64,000 nucleotides of DNA from Paratrimastix pyriformis. Its lineage: Eukaryota; Preaxostyla; Paratrimastigidae. A program made the translations under genes and the position numbers. The notes under the pieces are model-generated. The model saw only the letters and a program-made list of their open reading frames with translations, was not told the DNA's origin and did not search any database. Where the stretch lies: positions 122,501 through 186,500 of the forward strand of contig JAPMOS010000061.1 of NCBI GenBank assembly GCA_027972325.1, read 5' to 3'. Shown piece after piece: positions 57,264 through 64,000 of this stretch (the stretch's first letter is position 1; every line of letters starts with the position of its first letter).

Positions 57264-59430
57264 ATGAGCCGGCACGCTAAAGTCCCCAAGAAGGCTCCTG
57301 TTGTGAAGATTCCGCCTTCGCCCTTGGCCGACCTCCCCCAATCAGTCTTTGCACTTGTTCTCCTGCATCTTTTCGAAATGCCGCTCCAGTCGGCCAGGGA
57401 CAGCATCAGCAATCTCATGCTCGTTTCTCGGCGCTTGTGCCAGATGACCTCGCAGGTCCTTGCTCTACGGGTTGCGGCAACCACCTCCCCCAGCATAAGC
57501 ACTGCCGCAGCCCCTTCATCTGCGTTCTCCCTCCGGGATAACGCGAACCCTTTAGCATCTGTCACGTTGGACAATGAGGGCCAGGTCTCTCTCCATTTCC
57601 CGATCCTATCAGTCCATCACCCCTGGCCACCACAGCTCTGCGATGAGGTCCTGCATGGCTCACTCGAGGTTTTACGTGTTCGGCGGATGACCCACGAGCT
57701 TGCGATTCGTGAATTTTATCTGAAGCTACCAAGAGCCGTCCGGAATTGGTTCCAACCAACGCGCGCGGAAATGACCAACACATTGGCCAAATCCCTGGAT
57801 CAGAAGCTCCAGGCTGACCTGTTGCAATGGAAGGAGATGAGATGCGCGAAGCAGCAGGTGAAACAGGACCCTACGTTCGTGTGTTCCATCCACGATTTGA
57901 TTGATCAGATTGCACACCTCCGCGAGCAGGGTCTGACCCGTTATTACCTCCTCTCCTTGGAAATCGTTGCTCCTCCCTCCGCTCCCATCCAGACCACATA
58001 CGCACCGACCCCATCCTGAGGCACGCCCTGCTTCTCATCCGCCGGCTCCGCTGCGAGACCCTCAGTCCATCGGCTGATTGGCTGCAGAAATGTCTGTTCC
58101 CCCATCATCCATCCCTCTTCCATCCAAGTGCCTCTGTCCGCTCGCTTCCGACCACCACCAACCTGCCCACCCTTCAAAATTGTGTCATCTATAGGTCGGC
58201 AGGTTCCGGCTGGGGCCCCAGTCCATGAGTTTCACACCCTGGTGCGGATCGACATTCCATGGGAGGAGGTGCTCGCCAGCATGGCCATCGCACTACTGCA
58301 TTCCTAACAGCTGAGGGAGGATACACACAGACCGGGCAAAGCGTGGGCCGGCGGAGCGGTGCAGCTGGCGTCATCACCGGCGACCCCGGACGGTGACAGA
58401 CAACGACGGGACGCGGGACAGAGAGAGACATTGGTGTGCAGTTTCCGTTTTCTTTTGTTCTTATGTGCACCTGCCCCACAGGGAAGCGATGTCGGGTCAA
58501 GGCGGACCTCTCGCCAGCCTGCCTGCAGAACGGCCGCGGCTCCGTGCCGCTCTTCCTCGAGCTGCGGATCAGGTCGTCAACCGCCAGACCCCGCACCTGC
58601 CCCCTGTCCCCCCTGTCCCCCCTGTCCCCCTGTCCCCCTGTCCCCCCTGTCCCCCCTGTCCCCCTGTCCCTCTGTCCCCCTCCGCTGCCTCCCCCCGCCC
58701 CTTTGCCACGCCTGCATGCCATCTCTCACGCTGACACCCATGGGCGGTCGCAGCGCGGAAGTTGCACAGCTGCGGTACGAGCTTGGCCGGGCACCACAAG
58801 GGCCGAATGCAGGCAGCAAGCCCGATGTGGAGCGGGCATGGCAGGAGCAGCTGGGCTTCGTAAAACTGGACAAGTTGAAGGAAAGGGCACACCGGATGAC
58901 GAGGATCCGGATCTTGAGGACTGCGCTGGGGACGGGGGCGTCCCAGAAGACCAGCCACCGTTTTCGGCCAAGTGACCCGCTCTTCGAGCACCGCTCAGGT
59001 AATTATTTTAATCCCGCTCATTGGTCTGTTTGCATTGGCTCTTCTTCGGTTTCGTTGTTGTCACCGCAGTTCCACGCACAATATCGGGGCCACCCTTGCT
59101 GCACAGTCACGAACCACCCTCCCTTCCGACCTCCCCCCCACCTCCTCCTCCTCCTCCTCCTCCTCCTCCGTCCAGTCTCAACGTGCGGCCACTGCGTCGG
59201 CTGATGGGCGTGATGGGCATGTGGCCACTGGGAAATGTGCAGCGCTTCCTCGAACTTCTCCTCCTCCTGTGCGGAGCCGATTACTCGAGCCTGGCTGCCC
59301 GGTCTGTGCCCCCTTCTCTTCCCTCCCTCCCTCCCCATGATCGATTCAATTTTTTCATTCCGGCTTTCTTCCACTCCGCCAGCTTGGGACAAAGGACCGT
59401 CGAAGTCGAACCAGACTTTTGGTTTTGATG
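57264..59430 (+). CDS. F-box-like gene, copy 3 (inverted)
   Basis: Start at 57264 (MSRHAKVPKKAPVVKIPPSP). The F-box is LADLPQSVFALVLLHLFEMP with VSRRLCQMTSQVLALRVAAT. A short intron lies near 57580-57635. Then come CDEVLHGSLEVLRVRRMTHE, REFYLKLPRAVRNWFQPTRA and CSIHDLIDQIAHLREQG (57635-57935), DPILRHALLLIRRLRCETLS (58008-58090), EFHTLVRIDIPWEEVLASMA (58200-58290), RCRVKADLSPACLQNGRGSV (58480-58590) and AEVAQLRYELGRAPQGPNAG with EQLGFVKLDKLK (58740-58980). The last are RRLMGVMGMWPLGNVQRFLE (59190-59310) and a final exon near 59340-59430. Introns are short and carry only small repeats (CCCCTGTCC at 58600-58680; CCT at 59140-59172), unlike copies 1 and 2. It is the most diverged of the three, head-to-head with copy 2. 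Confidence 0.62.
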
Positions 59431-59554
59431 GCATTGCTGCGGCTGCCTGTAACCATCCTGCAGATTCGGAATATACCCCATTCCGCTCCACATGTTGTCG
59501 TCGATCAGATGCCAGCATGTCGGAAGGAGTTATGGGAAGGTGGACTGGTATATG

Positions 59555-61285
59555 TTATTCGGTGCAGCAGATGTAGCGGTGGGATCGCTTGGGCGATTTG
59601 CCCTCGGCGAAGTCGACGAAGAATTGGCAACTGCGCTGCTTGGCCCGCTCCCGCTCCAGATCGGCCATGGACCTGCACGATGTCGGGCGTTTGTGTGACG
59701 GGTGTGATAGTCAGAGGGCAGCGACAGCGAGAGGCAAGAAAGACTTCATGGGTCTCGAGCCCTCCTCCACGCCACACCACCAGATCCAAGACCTGGTCCA
59801 TGAGCAGAACCCAGGGTCTGTGTCTCGTCGCAGCCAAACAGACGCTGCCATTGAATCGGGCATGAAAACCTCAAACACCTCCCAGCACAGACAGACAGTC
59901 GCAAGCGCATATGGGCGTATCCACTGGCACACGGGCGGCAACAGGAATGCAGACCCCTGCCCCTCTGTGGCCACCACGAAATACTCCTCCGTCCGCTTCA
60001 GCATATCGTTGCATAGGCGCGCGGCCTCGGCGGCCTCGGCATCGTCATCGTCGTCATCGTGTGTTGGCTTCCGTTTGGGGCGATAGCGTCCGTATCGCAG
60101 ATCCTGTCGCAAACGGTTCGTGTCGAAGGCTGCCGCCTCGCCGCCAGTGGGGGCCTCTTCAGGCTCCGGGGCGGATCCGAGGCAGACAGGCAGCGGGACC
60201 AATTCGGCCGGGGGGCACTCGTCGGCCACGGAAGGCGTCGCCGAGCAGACGATCCATGAGGGCGGGATGAAGGGACCGCGCTTGGTGGTGGTGGACGTCC
60301 GCTGTGGACGGGACGCAGGGGGAGAGAAGGGGAGGCGTGTTGTGCAACAACCGACCAAGACAGGCACCCCCAAACAGCACACATCCACGCATTTTCGCTG
60401 CAGCAACAGCGGCATGCATCGCCGTCATCACCACCCGCCATGAACATGACCCTCACTCATCCAATCATCATCGGGCACAGTGGACACGACGCCACGACTG
60501 CAGGCTGTCTGACAAGCCGCAAACAATGCGCAGCACCATCGCAGCCATGCATGGACGTCAGTCAGTCTTGTGCCCGCACATGCTGTATCCGCTCTCGCTC
60601 CCGCTCACACGACACAACGGGCATACCGCATTGAGAAGCAGACACACAACCTCGCAGCACAGATCCCGCCAGAAGTGGAAGCGGACGGACCGCAGTGGGG
60701 GGCGGGGGTGCTGGGATTGGCGAGTCCCATGTGATGTCCCACTGTGGGTCGTACACCGCGTCCGGATCCACCGCGCCTGTGGCATCAGGAGAAAAGGAGG
60801 CGAGGTGAGAGGGAGTCGTGGGGTCAAGTCCTCCCGCCCGGTTATCTTTTAGTCGGATGTCGGTCGACAAGTGAGTCAGCAAGATTTGACTAGAATTCTA
60901 GTCAGATTTGACTAGAGTTATAAAAATTTTAGTCAACAAACTTGTCGGCAAAAGTTCACTAGAGCTCTTGTAAAAAAGTTGACTAGAGTTGATTAGAAAC
61001 CACACATACTGTAGGGGGCATGAGCAAAGAGCGGAATGGAAGGCGTCGACGAGCAGACGCCCATGAGGGCGAATCATTTCACGCACTCGCCGGTGGTATT
61101 GGTGAACGCACACACACGACCAACCGACCGATGACAGCCCGATGCGGCCTCTGCTCGCGGGTGGCCTGGCCGATGACCCAGGGCTGCTGGCTGGTCTCTG
61201 CGCACACGGAATAATGCGACTCCCAGCTTTGGCCGTAGCCCCGGGCGCGGAGGGACAGCGGCTGGCTGCCCACTGCGCACAGACG
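59555..61285 (-). CDS. Unrecognised multi-exon gene
   Basis: Exons on the minus strand: 61270-61110 (GSQPLSLRARGYGQSWESHY, TSQQPWVIGQATREQRPHRA, after a TGCGCAG acceptor), about 60780-60700 (VDPDAVYDPQWDITWDSPIP), 60300-59880 (GPFIPPSWIVCSATPSVADE, TNRLRQDLRYGRYRPKRKPT, a poly-Asp run, RLCNDMLKRTEEYFVVATEG) and 59700-59555 (MADLERERAKQRSCQFFVDF, AEGKSPKRSHRYICCTE, TAA stop at 59555-59557). The last exon is clean and ends in a plausible basic tail. No family recognised. It may instead be the 3' part of the LRR gene upstream. An AT-rich island lies in the intron at 60880-61010. Confidence 0.45.
60875..61012. repeat. AT-rich island with TTGACTAGA repeats and a 16-base palindrome
   Basis: GACTAGAATTCTAGTC (60889-60904) is a perfect palindrome. 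TTGACTAGA or close forms occur four to five more times within about 120 bases (GATTTGACTAGAGTT, GTTGACTAGAGTTGATTAGA). The composition is far more AT-rich than the flanks. No frame is evident. Confidence 0.7.
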
Positions 61286-61599
61286 GAAGCGAGTTAGCAC
61301 GGGGGAAGAGGGGCGGTAGAGGTGGCGGTGAGCATGCCCAACGAATAAATACAGCGGTGGATGTCGGCGGGCGACTCAGATGGCACAGTCGTTCTGTGTG
61401 TTCCGTCCCGCTCCGAGCCGTGTCGTGCCTTTCGTGGGCTGAGTGCCTGCTTTTTGGAATTGCGCTCTGTGTGTCGCATCATTTGTGCCGTTTCTCCTGG
61501 CCTGTGTGACAACTGCATCTGCATTGGTGGCCCCTGCCATTATGGTGTCGTCCCATCATATGCGGCGGCTCGTCTCTATGTCAATGTGGCCTTTGTTGT

Positions 61600-63990
61600 T
61601 TGTTGTTGTCATCGACCTTGCGTCTGCCCCCGAGTGCCGTGTGCCATGTGTCTGAGTGCCTCCCGTGCGGACCGACAGCCTTGACGCCCCTGAGGGCCCG
61701 CTGTTCCTTCTGGAGGCTGAGCATGGCATCGATCAGCATGCCCTGCATGGGCCGGGACAAGAAGCAGTGCCGAAGGACCAGCCCCCGCAGGGCCCCCACG
61801 GGGCGGGGTGGCTACACCAGGGAGGACCGGCGGGGGAGGAGGAAACGATGATGAGACAGTGCTGCTTTTGCAGTCTTTGCTGCTTCCTCCAAGAAGGGCG
61901 GGTGGATGAAAAAGAGACAACGCAATACATAATCCCATCCTCACGTCCTAACATGTCCACACGCACCACACCCGCTCCTCCCCAGACCAACTCCTTGAGA
62001 TCGCTCTTCACCGCCTCGTGCGAGGCAGGCAGGGGCACAGTCTCACCCCGCCAGCGCCCAATGGCATCCCGGCTGCGGGGGAACGTCCCGCTGGGTGTGT
62101 AGGGTCTGGTCAGGCTCTCGAGCCAGTGCAGAAGGTGAACGGCATCCTCGTCGCCCAGCGGGGAGTGCGACAGGTCGAGCACATCCAGCCGGCGCAAGAG
62201 CGGTGAGTCGGAGAGGAAGGGAAGCAGGGAGTCGATGTTCTCGTAGTTGCAGAAACCGAGGCGGCGAAGGTGGGGCAGGGGGCCTGGGGATGGTTGGGGG
62301 GTGGAGAAATTCAGAAAATGAGAACCCGAATAATTATAGCCATCCAGTCATCACATCAACATCATAATTCTCGACACCATCAGCAGCATCCATTCGTCAC
62401 GGACCAGGTTTCACCTCGGGCTCGTCCATCATCAGCAAGGCCCGAAAGTCGTCGTTGCAGATGCGGCAGCCGTAATCCGGGGTGCCCAGCCACAACTCCA
62501 GGCGGGTCAGAGCGGGGAAGCCGCCCTCTGCGCCGGCGGTGTTGTGTGTAACAGCAGGGGGGGGTGGGTCACGGGGTGGCGGAGGTGAGTTCTTCCACGC
62601 ATACGCGCACGAACATAGACAAGAGGTGTCCCTGCCCACACGCCGCAGAATTGCCATACAGGCGGGCTGTCACACATGCCTCCCGCGACGATGGTGGTTG
62701 AGGCCGATGCATGACGGACGGTGCAGGGTGGCGATGGTGGTGGGGCCGATGCCGGAGCCCTCGATGGTGAGGGAGGTCAGGTCGGAGCCACCCGGGACCC
62801 AGTCGATCGAACAATCGTTACCCCGGATTCGCAGAGTGCGCAGCTGCCGCATCCGATCGAGCATCGCCGTCGGGTCGTCGGCCTGCATGTGGGTCACTTG
62901 AACCTGCGCCATCCCGAAAAACAGCACAAATCGGGGGGGGGGGGGGGGGGGTCATCAAGATCGAGGCAAGCCGTCATATCCTGGACAAGGACGGGATGGG
63001 ACACACGGGTGACCTGACGCATCCCGTGATGAAGGTAATCCCCACACACACACGTACCATGGCGGGTAACTTCGAAATGATGCGCGTCAATGCATATGAA
63101 TCACTGCACAAAACGCAAAACCGGGGAGGTAGACGAGTGGATGGAGATGAAGGCGAGATGGGTGGGGAGGGGGATGGACGAGAAAGTAGATGAATGCCGT
63201 GTTCGGGCTGAGGACAGGGAGGAGAAGGAGTGGTAGTGCGGGGCGCAGTCCAGCAGACATCGTCATAGTTTGTATCGCCCACGAAGAGATTTCTCAACGA
63301 GGGGAACGAGTCGCTATAGGGGGGGAAACGAGAGAAGGGAGAGATGGATGAGTGAGAAAGGGCTGGGAGGGAACCGCGGAGCAGCGGAGTTGAAGAGGAC
63401 GATGGAAAGAAAATGTTGTTGGTGGGGATGGTTGGGGCGTGCGGGCGACGGTGAGTTGTGTCGGTCGGACAGTCGAATGGTGATGTCGAGAAGGAGATGT
63501 TCGTGATGGCCGGCTGTGATTGCTGTGGATGATGGCGGTGGTCATGCCAGGCTGTGGTGATGGTGGTAATGATAGGGCTGTTGATTGTTGTGGATGGCGC
63601 TGGTCATGCTAGGGCTGCTGATGGCTTGGCTGTCCCGACATCCAGTTCTCCGTCACCCCAGCCAGGTCACTCCTCCCTCCTCCCCCCCCCTCCTCCTCCT
63701 CCTTCTCTCCCCCACCCGACCTGTCCTCGGCCAGGCAATCGTACACGCAGCGGTAGTTGCACATCCCGAAGTCGCCCAGGATGAGGGTCTGGATCTGGTG
63801 CGCCCATGAGGTCATGGATAGGCCCTTCGTCAACTGCGTGTAGATGAAATCTGGAATAACGGTTGTGCAGGAGACAGTCGAGCGGGGGTGAACTGGAGGT
63901 GCGCACAACAGGAGATGGCACCTACTTCTGTTTGTGTGTGCGCATGGTGGGTGTTTGGGTGCCCGCCGGAGTGGCGATATCACGCGAATG
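61600..63990 (-). CDS. Leucine-rich repeat gene, 5' end possibly beyond the window
   Basis: LRR-type exons on the minus strand: 63850-63720 (DFIYTQLTKGLSMTSWAHQI, QTLILGDFGMCNYRCVYDC), 63300-63235 (LRNLFVGDTNYDDVCW), 62910-62690 (MLDRMRQLRTLRIRGNDCSI, SDLTSLTIEGSGIGPTTIAT), 62530-62410 (FPALTRLELWLGTPDYGCRI), 62285-62090 (HLRRLGFCNYENIDSLLPFL, RRLDVLDLSHSPLGDEDAVH) and 61800-61690 (LRGLVLRHCFLSRPMQGMLI). Repeats follow the L..L.L....-..d..l pattern. A poly-G tract (62932-62952; poly-C in the sense strand) lies just upstream of the 62.9-kb exon. No F-box is visible, but the start may lie outside the window. 63300-63660 contains no clear exon. Confidence 0.55.
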
Positions 63991-64000
63991 CGCACTGGCG

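Overview
The window looks like nuclear DNA of a GC-rich, intron-rich unicellular eukaryote. Genes lie on both strands and are split into exons by GT...AG introns. Some introns are only about 35-70 bases long; others are swollen to hundreds of bases by microsatellites (CAT/GAT, CTGT, GGAT), minisatellites and poly-C tracts. There are F-box/LRR families, a Crinkler/RHS-type P-loop gene, non-LTR retroelements and a single tRNA-Arg. The F-box exon style recalls repetitive LRR families of free-living metamonads such as Paratrimastix. That is only an impression from memory, and the species cannot be fixed from the window.

Layout. 1-1.9 kb: Crinkler/RHS-like NTPase gene (minus). 3.8-5.1 kb: an unrecognised gene (minus) sharing its 3' end with the first. 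5.6-6.8 kb: an unrecognised gene (plus). 7.2-18.7 kb: a large F-box/LRR gene (plus), with one intron interrupted by a 6.2-kb tandem Penelope-like element (10,510-16,710). 19.1 kb: tRNA-Arg(ACG). 19.2-22.2 and 22.5-26.7 kb: two unrecognised plus-strand genes, followed by a GC-rich minisatellite. 27.96-29.60 kb: a complete five-exon legumain (minus). 30.4-32.6 kb: a protein kinase (minus), head-to-head with an F-box/LRR gene (32.6-34.6 kb, plus). 35.3-46.65 kb: the nuclear export receptor exportin-2/CSE1 (minus), about 23 exons whose introns are mostly tandem repeats. 46.7-48.2 kb: a LINE fragment. 48.5-59.5 kb: three copies of one F-box-like gene, two in minus tandem and one inverted. 59.5-63.9 kb: an unrecognised gene and an LRR gene (both minus).

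Three signals stand out. First, the Penelope-like element has permuted domains (GIY-YIG endonuclease, CxC motif, then reverse transcriptase), a truncated head-to-tail upstream copy and a microsatellite target. It also has an N-terminal region resembling a Josephin-type deubiquitinase. Second, pieces of exon next to splice sites recur two to four times inside neighbouring introns together with tandem repeats (exon-edge echoes), in at least three genes. Third, a 44-base hairpin tail of a non-LTR retroelement lies 25-50 bases upstream of the start codons of three unrelated genes, always in the sense direction.

Exon boundaries are exact only for legumain, where splice sites were read base by base. 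Elsewhere they are approximate. No database search was possible, so family names rest on recognised motifs.
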